Of a stretch of DNA of 64,000 nucleotides, positions 42,101 through 53,525 are shown one piece after another. Source of the DNA: Oscillospiraceae bacterium (GTDB lineage: Bacteria > Bacillota > Clostridia > UMGS1840); NCBI GenBank assembly GCA_015068645.1, contig SVKD01000001.1:1-64000 (forward strand). Reading direction: 5' to 3'. Both the position numbers and the translations under genes were made by a program. The notes beneath the pieces are model-generated. The model was not told the origin of the DNA. It saw only the letters and a program-made list of their open reading frames with translations, and ran no database searches. Numbering within the stretch: the first letter of the stretch is position 1; each line of letters opens with the position of its first letter.

Positions 42101-42229
42101 TTCATCTTGGTATCTCATCGTAGAGGTACTATGGAAAATGCAGATAATTTGTATGGAGTTACTATGCAGGAAAAAGGAGTTACCAAATTGGTTTCCTTAA
42201 AAATGAAAGATGTTATTATGGAAAACTAA
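39188..42229 (+). CDS. smc: Chromosome segregation ATPase SMC, with short arms
   Basis: The protein has all parts of a bacterial SMC: N-terminal head with Walker A GPNGSGKSN (residues 31-39) and the start YLKTIELNGFKSFPDKT; a coiled-coil arm; a hinge at about 430-585 (LPDVTLHGTLADII, then IVTLTGEVFNAGGSIVGG); a second arm; and the C-terminal head with signature LSGGEK (917-922) and Walker B FCVFDEIEAALDE. SMC with ScpAB condenses and separates chromosomes. At 1013 residues it is some 170 shorter than B. subtilis SMC (1186); each arm is about 265 residues rather than about 335. The frame is intact and both heads and hinge are complete. It is followed by ftsY in the usual order, but rnc is not upstream. 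Confidence 0.95.
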   Translation: MYLKTIELNGFKSFPDKTVLDFTGGVTTIVGPNGSGKSNISDAIRWVLGESRAKSLRGGNMQDVIFSGTARRKPMNYAEVSVTIDNSDHALQIDFDEVMVTRRVYRSGEGEYFINKSPCRMKDINELFMDTGLGRDGYSIVGQGKIDEIISGKPQERRNFFEEAAGISKYRHKKDEAERKLNQTNDNLLRLNDILSELEQRLPGLEKSSKKAATYLALKDELRILEIRYWCSYIKKYREMLSELDAKNQKLTLDMNVATKRIEDLDQAALKLSQKRREADLLTEEFHKKEKDYEYNIAAFENQITLYQVEIERNIRDIERLHNEKETDKMRLTRYEALISDREDKINQLKENRQNIESEMETFSHLQKEIDGLYQDVTDLQNHLEENRKKRSELTVERNTKQGKVMYLSEMEKNYEGYQKSVKEIFSASKNGLLPDVTLHGTLADIIKADKKTALAFDAVLGNSLQNIVVEDEGDAKQAINYLKKHELGRVTFLPVKTVKERDYNFGEALRENGVVGKATELVSYQDKFKGVVSGLLGKTLVVDNYQAAAHISGKYQHSFRIVTLTGEVFNAGGSIVGGQILKSAGFLSKSANIAELKNEIKQIDKTLLKMVQEETDLTYSIDSKKLQAETLSEGLTELNQKKAYLTFIEQGIRDEIEHQKTVLTEKEEYESALRHKNHEADNLIQRNEALTEDIAFKQEQIQQEEQYLKNTIAELEGIRLQKESIDETFIAQQDAQKQARDALLVLEQELAKLTVKTEKIQNDIEVYTENLWEQYELTYSQGLELVSTEEGESENERKKISELKSKIKSLGDVNLSSVEEYREVNERYTFMKKQEEDLKNAKEELETLISDMLSIMKTDFTTQFHLIHENFKETFQALFNGGNASLKLTEPDNVLESGIEIIVQPPGKKLESISLLSGGEKAFTAIALLFSVLSLKPLPFCVFDEIEAALDEVNVYRFAEYIKSYKNKTQFILVSHRRGTMENADNLYGVTMQEKGVTKLVSLKMKDVIMEN

Positions 42230-42241
42230 AGGAGAAAAGCG

Positions 42242-43147
42242 ATGTTTTTTATCGATAAATTTAAACGTGGAATTGCTAAAACCAAAAAAGCAATGTCAGA
42301 AGGAATCAACAATGCCTTTAAAATCTTCAAAAAAATTGATGAAGAATTATATGATGAATTAGAAGAAATTTTAATCTTATCTGATATCAGCGCAGAAAGT
42401 TCCGCTTATATTATTGAAGAATTGCGCGCACGGGTAAAGCAGAAGCGATTGACTGAAGCGGATGAAGTGAAAAAGGAAATGAAAGCGATTATAGCAGAAA
42501 TTTTATCACCGGATCATGCTTTGAAAAAAGAAAATAAACCTTATATTATGATCTTGGTAGGTGTAAACGGAGCAGGGAAAACCACAACTGCCGGAAAGCT
42601 TGCACATCAGTTTTCCAAAGAGGGAAAATCCGTTATTCTGGCAGCAGCAGACACCTTCCGTGCAGCTGCAACCGAACAGTTAGAAGTTTGGGCACAAAGA
42701 AGTGGTGCAGATTTCTTCTGCGGAGAAGCTGAGCAAGATCCTGCATCTGTGGTTTATCAAGCGGCAGAACATCTGAAAAAGACAGGAAAAGATGTATTAA
42801 TTTGTGATACCGCCGGACGCCTTCAGACCAAAAAAGGTTTAATGGATGAGTTATCCAAAATGCATCGTATTTTAAAACAGCAGACCGGAGCAGAATTCAT
42901 AGAATCCCTTTTGGTGGTGGAAGCTGCTACCGGACAGAATGCTTTGCTTCAAGCGCAAAGTTTTTCGGAAGCAGCAGGCCTTACCGGATTGATTTTAACA
43001 AAGCTTGACGGAACTGCAAAAGGCGGTGTTATTATTCCGTTGGTTCAGAAAACAGGATTACCGGTTAAAATGATCGGTGTAGGGGAGCAGTTAGAAGATT
43101 TAATGGATTTCGATCCTATTTCGTATGCAGAGGAATTATTCGACTAA
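42242..43147 (+). CDS. ftsY: Signal recognition particle receptor FtsY
   Basis: A 301-residue SRP-type GTPase: short N domain (FFIDKFKRGIAKTKKAM), then GTP-binding G1 LVGVNGAGKTTTAGKLA near residue 102, ADTFRAAATEQL, DTAGRLQTKKGLMDEL, and LTKLDGTAKGGVIIPL. It docks ribosome-SRP complexes at the membrane. No long acidic A domain is present, as usual in Gram-positives. AAAGGAG lies nine bases upstream, 12 bases after smc. Confidence 0.96.
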   Translation: MFFIDKFKRGIAKTKKAMSEGINNAFKIFKKIDEELYDELEEILILSDISAESSAYIIEELRARVKQKRLTEADEVKKEMKAIIAEILSPDHALKKENKPYIMILVGVNGAGKTTTAGKLAHQFSKEGKSVILAAADTFRAAATEQLEVWAQRSGADFFCGEAEQDPASVVYQAAEHLKKTGKDVLICDTAGRLQTKKGLMDELSKMHRILKQQTGAEFIESLLVVEAATGQNALLQAQSFSEAAGLTGLILTKLDGTAKGGVIIPLVQKTGLPVKMIGVGEQLEDLMDFDPISYAEELFD

Positions 43148-43189
43148 CAGATTAAAAAACTTTTTGTTGCGATGAAGAGGTGAATATCA

Positions 43190-46033
43190 GTGACTAAGGG
43201 AATGAAGAAAACAATTGTGGGCTTATCAATTGGCTTTTCTGTGGTATTGTTGTTGGTGCTTGTTTTAGCAGGTTGTAATTATTATGTAGAGTATACTCAA
43301 ATCAAAGAGATTGGATCTAATTTTGGATCTGTTTTTTCAAGAAACGTAATGACGCAGACGATTGTTCAGTTTACAAGCTTTATTATTGTGCTGTTTGCTA
43401 TATTCTTTAGTTTAATGAGGGTTCGCAAAACAATGCTGAAAGAAGATGAAGAGACATTTCATTTTTTGGAACCAGTATTTCCTATTTGGTTAATTTCCTT
43501 TATTTTCGCAATTATTGCAAGCAATCTGATTAATAAAGCCATTTATTCTAATTTTTTGATGTTTGCAAATACCACCGAATGGGGAATTTCTGATCCGATT
43601 TTCGGTCAGGATATTTCTTATTATGTATTTATTCGTCCGTTTCTGATATCAGTGTTGGACAGTTTGATGGGGCTTGCCATTTTTATCGCCGGATTTGTTG
43701 CAGTTTTTTATGTTTTGCTTTATGGTAGACTTGGAATTACCAATTTAAAAGCACTTGGTAAAAATAAAAAGATTGTATCTCATATTGTTTTTAACTTGTT
43801 AATGATTATTTTGATCCGATTGCTTTCTTATCGTTTCCGAGCGGAAGATATTCTGTTTTCTGAGTTTGCCAATATGACCGGTGCCGGTTTTACGCATGTT
43901 AATATCTGGTTAAAATATTATATGGCAGTTCCCTATATCAGTATTTTGATTGTTGGCGGTATTCTTTTTTTCGTGAATAAAGGAAAATATAAATATTCCG
44001 TCTATACTGCATTGATTTTTCCCGTAATTGTGATTGCGGTAACAGCCAGTGCGTTGATTACCCAACATTTTCAAGTAAATCCTGCGGAAGCACAAGTGGA
44101 AGCACCGTATACCAGCCATCATATTACCGCTACCCGTACAGCCTATGGATTAGCTGATATTGAGAAAAAAAATTTCCCTATCGATAATACCTTTCAGGCA
44201 CAGGATGTGATTTCTCATAACGAAGAAATCGGTCAGATTTCTTTGTTGGATCCTGTTGTTTCTCAAGATATTTTAGGACAGTTGCAGGGTATCAGAAATT
44301 ATTATGAGTTCCTTGATGTTGATACTGTTGCTTACAAAATTGATGGACAGAAAGAGGCTGTGATGATTTCTCCCAGAGAATTGAGAAAACTGGATGAATC
44401 TCCCACATCACAGCAATACAGTAACGATAAAATGCATTTTACTCACGGTTACGGTATAGTTGCTTTTCCGGCAAATCAAATCACCGAAGCGGGACATCCG
44501 GTTTTATATGTAAAAGATACGCCGATTTTATCTTCTGTTACAGATATTAAAGTTTCAGAGCCCAGAATCTATTACAGTGAATATCGGGATGATTATTCGG
44601 TTGTGAATACAGCGATTAAAGAGTTTGACCACTTGAAAAACGGTCAAAAAGTGGAAACTGAATACAGTGGTGAATCCGGAATTCCGATGACGTTTATGAA
44701 TCGGATGCTTTTTGCGTTTCGATATGGAGATTATCAGTTATTTGCATCGAAGCACATTACTCCGGAAAGCAAACTGTTGATTAATACAAATGTAATAGAT
44801 AGAGTTAAAGTTGCAGCACCTTTTTTAAATTTTGATGAGAATCCTTATATTTTAGCAGATGCAAACGGTCGATTAAAATGGATTGTGGATGCATATACCA
44901 CCACCAATTATTTTCCTTATGCAAAAATCCTTGAAAATGAATCCTTCGAGGATGAATTTAACTATATTCGTAATTCCGCAAAAGCGGTGGTAGATGCCTA
45001 TGACGGGACAGTTCAAATTTACATTACTGATCCTACGGATAAGTTAATCACGGTATATCAAAAAATATATCCGGAAGTATTTACGAAGGAGGATTTTCCT
45101 GAAGATTTAAAATATAGTATGCGTTATCCCGAAACTTATTTTAAGATTCAAACGGAGATTTTAAAAGAATATCATATTCAGGATGCTGTTACATTTTTCA
45201 ACCGTTCTGATAATTGGGAGATTGCCAAAGAAATACGTTCAGAAACATCTTCCTGGAAAGACAGCATTTCTGAAGATCAGCAAAAATCTGCAGTTAAGCC
45301 ATCATATCAGATGGTTACTACAGATGGTAAACAAAATTTGAAATTGATGATTCCGTTTACCGTTGAGGGGAAAGATAATATGGTTGCCTGGTTTTCTGCC
45401 GGATCTGACGGCGATTGCTATGGAAAACTTACATTGTATGAGATTCCGCAGGAAAGCACAGTATACGGTCCGCTCCAAATAGAAAAACGTATCAATTCCG
45501 ACCCGGAGATTGATGGGGCTATGTCTGTTTTTGGGTCCGGAGAATCTACTATTATTCGCGGCAATTTAATTACGGTTCCGATTGAAAATTCTATTTTATA
45601 TGTAGAGCCTATTTATGTTACTGCCGGAAAAAATACGTTTCCGGAATTAAAGAAAGTAGTTGCTGCTTATGACAGTAAAATAGCTATCGGACCGACATTA
45701 GATGAAGCAGTAGCAGCGTTATTCCCTGTGGAGGGTTCTGTGAATTCACCGGAAACGGAAACAGTGACAGCTGGATCAGGTACGCCTTCGCAAGATACCG
45801 TTCAGCCGATACAACCGGTGGATCCAATCAATCCAATTGAGCAAATTCAGCCTGAAAATTCAGATATTACGGATGTTCAGAAGGTGACCGATGCATTCCG
45901 CAAGGTTCAGGAAGCGTCTCAAACCAATGATTGGGAAGCTTTTGGAAAAGCGATGAATGATTTGGAAGTGATTATTAACGAATTAAATGGCATCGAAAGT
46001 GATTTGACAACAGCAGAAGAAGCTGCATCCTGA
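43190..46033 (+). CDS. UPF0182-family large membrane protein
   Basis: It starts at GTG 43190 after AAGAGGTGA. The 947-residue protein has seven hydrophobic segments in the first 300 residues, with the family's SDPIFGQDISYYVFIRPFLI, then a very large outer domain with the COG1615 pattern: NPAEAQVEAPYTSHHITATR, AYGLADIEKKNFP, and RYPETYFKIQTEILKEYH. The C-terminal 100 residues are Pro/Thr-rich and then helical. The function of UPF0182 proteins is not known; an envelope role is likely. It is clearly separate from ftsY and proB. Confidence 0.9.
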   Translation: MTKGMKKTIVGLSIGFSVVLLLVLVLAGCNYYVEYTQIKEIGSNFGSVFSRNVMTQTIVQFTSFIIVLFAIFFSLMRVRKTMLKEDEETFHFLEPVFPIWLISFIFAIIASNLINKAIYSNFLMFANTTEWGISDPIFGQDISYYVFIRPFLISVLDSLMGLAIFIAGFVAVFYVLLYGRLGITNLKALGKNKKIVSHIVFNLLMIILIRLLSYRFRAEDILFSEFANMTGAGFTHVNIWLKYYMAVPYISILIVGGILFFVNKGKYKYSVYTALIFPVIVIAVTASALITQHFQVNPAEAQVEAPYTSHHITATRTAYGLADIEKKNFPIDNTFQAQDVISHNEEIGQISLLDPVVSQDILGQLQGIRNYYEFLDVDTVAYKIDGQKEAVMISPRELRKLDESPTSQQYSNDKMHFTHGYGIVAFPANQITEAGHPVLYVKDTPILSSVTDIKVSEPRIYYSEYRDDYSVVNTAIKEFDHLKNGQKVETEYSGESGIPMTFMNRMLFAFRYGDYQLFASKHITPESKLLINTNVIDRVKVAAPFLNFDENPYILADANGRLKWIVDAYTTTNYFPYAKILENESFEDEFNYIRNSAKAVVDAYDGTVQIYITDPTDKLITVYQKIYPEVFTKEDFPEDLKYSMRYPETYFKIQTEILKEYHIQDAVTFFNRSDNWEIAKEIRSETSSWKDSISEDQQKSAVKPSYQMVTTDGKQNLKLMIPFTVEGKDNMVAWFSAGSDGDCYGKLTLYEIPQESTVYGPLQIEKRINSDPEIDGAMSVFGSGESTIIRGNLITVPIENSILYVEPIYVTAGKNTFPELKKVVAAYDSKIAIGPTLDEAVAALFPVEGSVNSPETETVTAGSGTPSQDTVQPIQPVDPINPIEQIQPENSDITDVQKVTDAFRKVQEASQTNDWEAFGKAMNDLEVIINELNGIESDLTTAEEAAS

Positions 46034-46095
46034 TGCCACCTATTTGAGATTTCTCAAGCTTTTATTTTTTAATGACACGTGGAGAGAGTTAGAGT

Positions 46096-46890
46096 ATGAG
46101 ACAGTTAACTTCAAATACCGTGGTGATAAAAATCGGAACAAGTTCCTTGACTTATGATAACGGTAAAATGAATTACAGAAGAATCGAAAAATTGGTAATG
46201 GTATTATCCGACCTTCAGAATCAGGGGAAAAAAGTTGTTCTGGTTTCTTCCGGTGCGATTGGTGTTGGTGTAGCAAAGCTAAACCTTCCCAAGCGTCCTA
46301 CCGAAGTGAAAGAAAAACAGGCAACTGCTGCTGTAGGTCAATGTCAGTTAATGGCAATTTACGATAAGTTTTTTGCTCAGTACGGACAGGATGTTGCGCA
46401 GATTCTGATCACCAAATATATAATTGATAATGAACATTCCCGTCACAATGCAGAAAACACATTTTCTGCATTATTGGAAATGGGGGTCATTCCTATTGTA
46501 AATGAAAATGACGTAATTTCTACCGAAGAGATTGAGTTCGGCGACAATGATACCTTATCTGCTTATGTAGCTCGGTTAGTAGGTGCCGATTTACTAATTA
46601 TCTTAACGGATATTGATGGCTATTATAATGACAATCCTAAGATGAATCCTGAAGCTAAACTGATTTCTGATATTTACGAAATTACGGACGAAGTAAAAGC
46701 AAAAGCAGGTGGTGCAGGTTCAAAAATGGGAACCGGCGGAATGTATACCAAGATACTTGCGGCAGAAATTGCAAAAAAAGATGAAATTACTACTGTAATT
46801 GCGCAAGGTGATGATCCGGAAATTATTTATCAGATTATTGATGGAGAGCCGGTTGGAACCGCTTTTCACAGCAGAAAGGAGACGGTATAA
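46096..46890 (+). CDS. proB: Glutamate 5-kinase ProB (no PUA domain)
   Basis: A 264-residue amino acid kinase: NTVVIKIGTSSLTYDNGKMN at the start, VVLVSSGAIGVGVAKL, the glutamate-binding NENDVISTEEIEFGDNDTLS and the GGAGSKMGTGGMYTKILAAE motif. It makes glutamyl-5-phosphate, the first step of proline synthesis. The C-terminal PUA domain of the longer form (about 367 residues in E. coli) is absent, as in several Firmicutes. Its stop is directly followed by the proA start. In many bacteria this enzyme is inhibited by proline. Confidence 0.94.
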   Translation: MRQLTSNTVVIKIGTSSLTYDNGKMNYRRIEKLVMVLSDLQNQGKKVVLVSSGAIGVGVAKLNLPKRPTEVKEKQATAAVGQCQLMAIYDKFFAQYGQDVAQILITKYIIDNEHSRHNAENTFSALLEMGVIPIVNENDVISTEEIEFGDNDTLSAYVARLVGADLLIILTDIDGYYNDNPKMNPEAKLISDIYEITDEVKAKAGGAGSKMGTGGMYTKILAAEIAKKDEITTVIAQGDDPEIIYQIIDGEPVGTAFHSRKETV

Positions 46891-48132
46891 ATGGAATTAA
46901 GAGAACAAGCTTTGTTAGCGAAAGAAGCAAGTTACCAACTGTCTCTTGTAGGGATTTCTCAGAAGAATGATGCATTGTTGAAGATTGCGGATTATTTACT
47001 TACCAACACTGATTACATCTTAGAAGAAAATGAAAAAGATATTGCAAATGCAGAAGTAAACGGTGTTCGTCCTACAATGATTGACCGTCTGCGGTTGACG
47101 AAAGAACGTATTTGTGATATGGCGAAAGGTGTTCGGCAGGTTGCTGCATTAAAGGACCCTGTTGGTGAAGTTATCAATATGACGGAACGTCCCAACGGAT
47201 TGGTAATCGGTAAAAAACGTGTTCCCCTCGGTTTGGTTGGTATTATTTACGAAGCACGTCCTAATGTTACCGTGGATGCAGTTTGCTTAACCTTAAAGAC
47301 TGGGAATGCTACCTTGCTTCGCGGTGGGAAGGAAGCGCTTTGCTCCAATCTGGCTTTAACCAAAGTGATGAAGGAAGCTATCGTTTCGGCAGGACTTCCT
47401 GAAAGTACAGTTGAACTTTTATCCGATACCAGTCGTGAAACTGCCAAGGAAATGATGAAATTAAACGGCATTGTGGATGTGCTGATTCCCAGAGGCGGAG
47501 CAGGCTTAATTAAGACTGTAGTAGAAAATGCAACAGTTCCCGTAATTGAAACAGGAACAGGGAACTGTCATACTTTTGTGGATGATTCTGCAGATTTAGA
47601 TATGGCTCTTTCGATTTTAGTGAATGCCAAAACCCAACGTCCGTCTGTATGTAATGCCTGCGAAAGTTTATTGGTTTCTGAAAAAATTGCTGATAAATTT
47701 TTGCCCATGGCGAAAAAAGCATTGGAAGAAAAAGGCGTAGAACTTCGCGGTTGCGAAAAAACCTTGCAGTTAATTTCTGTAAATCCTGCAACTGATGAGG
47801 ATTTCTACACCGAATATAATGATTTAATTTTATCGGTGAAAATTGTTTCCGGGATCGATGAAGCAATTGCTCACATCAATTCTCATAATACGAAGCATTC
47901 TGAGTGTATCGTAACAAGTAGCTATGAAAATTCACAAAAATTCTTAAAATCGATAGACGCGGCAGCGGTTTATGTAAATGCTTCTACCCGTTTTACTGAT
48001 GGATTTGAATTTGGTTACGGTGCTGAAATTGGTATTTCTACCCAGAAGCTTCACGCAAGAGGGCCAATGGGATTAGAAGCACTGACCACGGTAAAATATA
48101 TTATTTACGGAAACGGTCAGATTCGCAGTTAG
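46891..48132 (+). CDS. proA: Glutamate-5-semialdehyde dehydrogenase ProA
   Basis: The ATG follows the proB stop with no gap, after AAAGGAGACGG inside proB. The 413-residue enzyme has [57 protein letters not shown] and the catalytic Cys in [13 protein letters not shown]. It reduces glutamyl-phosphate to the semialdehyde, which cyclises on the way to proline. No proC is in the window. Confidence 0.95.
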   Translation: MELREQALLAKEASYQLSLVGISQKNDALLKIADYLLTNTDYILEENEKDIANAEVNGVRPTMIDRLRLTKERICDMAKGVRQVAALKDPVGEVINMTERPNGLVIGKKRVPLGLVGIIYEARPNVTVDAVCLTLKTGNATLLRGGKEALCSNLALTKVMKEAIVSAGLPESTVELLSDTSRETAKEMMKLNGIVDVLIPRGGAGLIKTVVENATVPVIETGTGNCHTFVDDSADLDMALSILVNAKTQRPSVCNACESLLVSEKIADKFLPMAKKALEEKGVELRGCEKTLQLISVNPATDEDFYTEYNDLILSVKIVSGIDEAIAHINSHNTKHSECIVTSSYENSQKFLKSIDAAAVYVNASTRFTDGFEFGYGAEIGISTQKLHARGPMGLEALTTVKYIIYGNGQIRS

Positions 48133-48167
48133 TTTTGAATTTTTGGATAGATTATAGAAGAGATTAG

Positions 48168-49454
<1,287 letters not shown>

Positions 49455-49469
49455 ATCTTAGGAAAAATA

Positions 49470-49498
49470 TTGACAAGATTCGAGAAATGTTGTAAAAT
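49470..49498 (+). promoter_or_regulatory. Promoter of guaB
   Basis: TTGACA (49470-49475) and TAAAAT (49493-49498), 17 bases apart. Confidence 0.8.
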
Positions 49499-49548
49499 AG
49501 ATTCAATAATCATTTTTGATTCCAAAAAGAGAAAGAAGGAGAAGAACA

Positions 49549-51054
49549 GTGGCTTATTTTTTTGAAAATCAATCTCACACTTTCAGTGAATATCTGTTAG
49601 TTCCGGGATATTCTTCCTGTGAATGTATTCCGGATAAGGTTAGTCTAAAAACGCCGTTGGTAAAATATAAAAAAGGGCAGGAAGAATGCCCGATTAGTTT
49701 GAATATTCCAATGGTTTCTGCGATTATGCAGTCTGTATCCGGTGAAAAACTGGCAGTTGCTTTGGCGATGGAAGGCGGCGTTTCATTTATTTACGGATCC
49801 CAGACCATTGAAGAAGAAGCAGAAATGGTTCGTCGTGTAAAAGCACATAAAGCAGGTTTTGTATACAGCGATTCTAATATTAAACCCGACCAGACTTTAG
49901 CAGATATTTTAGAACTTTTGGAAAAAACAGGTCACTCCACCGTGGCAGTTACCGATAACGGAAAACCCAACGGCAAATTGTTAGGTGTGATCACCTCCAG
50001 AGACTACCGTGTATCCAGACTTTCTATGGATGTGAAAGTTTCTGAACTGATGACTCCATTAGAAAAACTGATTACCGGTAATAAAAATACTACTTTAAAA
50101 GAAGCAAATGATATTATTTGGGATAATAAATTAAATTCTTTACCGATCGTGGATGATAACGGTAATCTGATGTATTTCGTATTCCGTAAAGACTATTCTT
50201 CTCATAAGGAAAATCCGTTGGAATTATTAGATGCAGATAAACGTTATATTGTAGGTGCGGGGATTAATACCCGTGACTACGAAGAAAGAATTCCCGCTTT
50301 GGTAGAAGCCGGTGCAGACGTGTTGTGTATCGACTCTTCCGAAGGTTACACCGAATGGCAGAAACGTACCTTAGAATTTGCAAGAGCAAAATACGGAGAT
50401 AAAATCAAAATTGGTGCGGGCAACGTTGTAGATGCAGAAGGATTCCGTTTCTTAGCAGAAGCAGGTGCGGATTTTATTAAAGTTGGTATCGGTGGCGGTT
50501 CCATTTGTATTACTCGCGAAACCAAAGGTATCGGTCGCGGACAGGCAACCAGCGTGATTGATGTTGCAAAAGCAAGAGACGAATATTTTAAAGAAACCGG
50601 CATTTATGTTCCTATTTGTTCTGATGGCGGTATCGTACATGATTACCATATTACTTTAGCATTAGCGATGGGGTCTGACTTTGTAATGCTGGGAAGATAT
50701 TTCTCTCGTTTTGATGAAAGTCCGACTCAGAAAGTAAATATTAATGGTAACTATTTTAAAGAATATTGGGGCGAAGGTTCTAACCGTGCAAGAAACTGGC
50801 AAAGATATGACAGTGGCGGACAGGCAAAATTATCTTTTGAAGAAGGCGTTGACTCCTATGTTCCTTATGCAGGTTCCTTAAGAGACAACGTAAGTGTTAC
50901 CTTAAAAAAAGTAAAATCCACTATGTGTAACTGTGGTGCATTAACCATCGAAGAATTGCAAGAAAAAGCAAAACTTACCTTAGTTTCCTCTACCAGTATT
51001 GTGGAAGGTGGCGCACATGACGTTATCTTAAAAGACAAAGCTATCGGAAAATAA
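49549..51054 (+). CDS. guaB: IMP dehydrogenase, Tritrichomonas-like type
   Basis: It starts at GTG 49549 after AGAAGGAG. The 501-residue protein has the catalytic barrel with Cys320 in [19 protein letters not shown], two CBS domains in the middle (about residues 95-215), a flap with [17 protein letters not shown], and the end [20 protein letters not shown]. It oxidises IMP to XMP for GTP synthesis. The length and the whole catalytic region match, from memory, the IMPDH of the parasite Tritrichomonas foetus (503 residues, Cys319), rather than the usual bacterial GuaB. That parasite gene is thought to come from bacteria. It is a single-gene unit with its own promoter. Confidence 0.93.
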   Translation: MAYFFENQSHTFSEYLLVPGYSSCECIPDKVSLKTPLVKYKKGQEECPISLNIPMVSAIMQSVSGEKLAVALAMEGGVSFIYGSQTIEEEAEMVRRVKAHKAGFVYSDSNIKPDQTLADILELLEKTGHSTVAVTDNGKPNGKLLGVITSRDYRVSRLSMDVKVSELMTPLEKLITGNKNTTLKEANDIIWDNKLNSLPIVDDNGNLMYFVFRKDYSSHKENPLELLDADKRYIVGAGINTRDYEERIPALVEAGADVLCIDSSEGYTEWQKRTLEFARAKYGDKIKIGAGNVVDAEGFRFLAEAGADFIKVGIGGGSICITRETKGIGRGQATSVIDVAKARDEYFKETGIYVPICSDGGIVHDYHITLALAMGSDFVMLGRYFSRFDESPTQKVNINGNYFKEYWGEGSNRARNWQRYDSGGQAKLSFEEGVDSYVPYAGSLRDNVSVTLKKVKSTMCNCGALTIEELQEKAKLTLVSSTSIVEGGAHDVILKDKAIGK

Positions 51055-51115
51055 AAGTCAAAACTTGTGAATTTTAACGAAAATCCAAATTTTCAAAAAA
51101 TTTCCAAGAAAAAGC

Positions 51116-51144
51116 TTGATATTCTTTTCACAATATAGTATAAT
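51116..51144 (+). promoter_or_regulatory. Promoter of gap
   Basis: TTGATA (51116-51121) and TATAAT (51139-51144), 17 bases apart, leaving a leader of about 118 bases. Confidence 0.8.
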
Positions 51145-51149
51145 AAATA

Positions 51150-52278
<1,129 letters not shown>

Positions 52279-52294
52279 TTAAATCTTTGTTTTA

Positions 52295-52329
52295 AAAAAA
52301 GGTGTTTCCAACTTGGGAACACCTTTTTT
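52295..52329 (+). terminator. Terminator after gap
   Basis: AAAAAAGGTGTTTCC pairs with GGGAACACCTTTTTT. Confidence 0.92.
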
Positions 52330-52346
52330 GTATTTTCGGATGCTAC

Positions 52347-52375
52347 TTGCCAACAGTTATTTTTTATGATATAAT
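52347..52375 (+). promoter_or_regulatory. Promoter of the small orphan genes
   Basis: TTGCCA (52347-52352) and TATAAT (52370-52375), 17 bases apart. Confidence 0.7.
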
Positions 52376-52428
52376 AAATAAAATTGAATTACAAATGAAA
52401 AATATCGGGTAATCATGGAAGTGTGATC

Positions 52429-52782
52429 ATGAAAAAACTTAAAATAACTGTTTTAATCATAATATCTGCATTTGTATTATTTTGGATTGGTTCAATTGCT
52501 ATGTGTGAATATAATACATATAAGTATGGTGAATTTTTTAGAAATATAAAAATACACGATATTGGCGGAGAAGGATATTTGGATGATTGCAAGATAAAAG
52601 TTTTAAAGTATAACAACGATTACGCTAAAGTATATGCTGTTTTTGAAAATGACATAAATGAAGTTGGTTTACTTTATTACTTTACAAAAAATGAGGATGG
52701 CAATTGGATTTTTGATTCCTATGATACTGTATATTCAACGACAGGAAGTGCTGATGGGTTTATTTGGCCGTATGGAAGATAA
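52429..52782 (+). CDS. Hypothetical membrane-anchored protein, 117 aa
   Basis: ATG 52429 follows GGAAGTG. The product has one N-terminal hydrophobic segment (ITVLIIISAFVLFWIGSIAM), then an outer domain of about 90 residues (RNIKIHDIGGEGYLDDCKIK, YTK-like YYFTKNEDGNWIFDSYDTVY). It could be an anchored or cleaved secreted protein. I do not recognise a family. It is very AT-rich and stands at the head of a short group of orphan genes. Confidence 0.65.
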   Translation: MKKLKITVLIIISAFVLFWIGSIAMCEYNTYKYGEFFRNIKIHDIGGEGYLDDCKIKVLKYNNDYAKVYAVFENDINEVGLLYYFTKNEDGNWIFDSYDTVYSTTGSADGFIWPYGR

Positions 52783-52960
52783 AATTAAAATTGTTGGTCT
52801 TGGATTAACACAATGCATTACAAAATGTCAAAAATTGTTGAAAGATATTGAAAAGGATATCCGTTTTTTGGTACATTCGATATGATAAACTGTAATAAAA
52901 GGAATTTATTATGAATATTTGCAGTATAAAATATCAAATGTTTTTATGAAAGGTGTGTGT
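52783..52960 (+). other. Gap between small orphan genes, possibly decayed coding DNA
   Basis: An open frame running across the end of the previous gene reaches 52885, and its last part reads like protein (EDKIKIVGLGLTQCITKCQK). It has no ribosome site of its own and overlaps the previous gene in another frame. It may be a remnant or chance. No promoter or terminator of clear form was seen. Confidence 0.3.
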
Positions 52961-53440
52961 ATGATGAAATGGTATGAACCATTGATATGGGATGAATTTC
53001 TAAGCTATTTTTCGGATGAGTCTGTTTCTTATTTCAAAATTGTGAATGGGGAAAGAGTTGTTGACCAGATGCTGGAGAACTATCGTGAAGTTGTTTGGGG
53101 CCTTACGACCGGAGATAACTCAATAAGACTAAAATATGAAGCTGATTTTATAGAAGTTTTGATTGAGGAAATGTCTGAGTATAGGTACAGAGCGTTTATG
53201 CACTATGTACAATGCAAAGATGCACCCGGCATAATTGGCAACATATGGAAAAGTGAATTCTGCACTTTTTTTCGTGACCAAAATGTAGATATGGAAAGAA
53301 TGTCGGCTGATGAATTAGCGGCATGCATTATGTATCCATTTTGGGGAAGATGGGGTTCTGATTATATAGATAATCTTAATCTGGAAAATGGTAGATTAAA
53401 AGATGCCGTTTTAATGCTTGCTAAAAAAGAGTCATTTTAG
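52961..53440 (+). CDS. Hypothetical soluble protein, 159 aa, possible immunity-type protein
   Basis: ATG 52961 is five bases after AAAGGTG; earlier in-frame starts lack a ribosome site. The product is soluble and acidic, with no signal peptide: WYEPLIWDEFLSYFSDESVS at the start, a helical middle (YEADFIEVLIEEMSEYRYRA), and a Trp/Tyr-rich end (YPFWGRWGSDYIDNL). I do not recognise a family. The size, charge and neighbours (repeat copy 2 starts five bases after the stop) resemble orphan immunity genes, an inference from context. Confidence 0.65.
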   Translation: MMKWYEPLIWDEFLSYFSDESVSYFKIVNGERVVDQMLENYREVVWGLTTGDNSIRLKYEADFIEVLIEEMSEYRYRAFMHYVQCKDAPGIIGNIWKSEFCTFFRDQNVDMERMSADELAACIMYPFWGRWGSDYIDNLNLENGRLKDAVLMLAKKESF

Positions 53441-53444
53441 TCCA

Positions 53445-53488
53445 AACTTAGCACAAGCTGTTTGCATCTAAACCTTATGCCTCGCTAT
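53445..53488 (+). repeat. Dispersed structured repeat, copy 2
   Basis: AACTTAGCACAAGCTG followed by the core CATCTAAACCTTATGCCTCG (53465-53484). Relative to copies 1 and 3 the outer arms differ, but GCACAAG at the left still pairs with CTTATGC at the right with one mismatch, so the fold is kept. It lies between two orphan genes. Confidence 0.6.
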
Positions 53489-53525
53489 ATGGATATGTCG
53501 AATATTGTCGAAAGGAGGCGATAGT

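Noticed and set aside
52658-52885. A 75-codon frame overlapping the 117-residue orphan gene.
   Set aside because: No ribosome site and the first half is a shadow of the other gene; kept only as a possible remnant.
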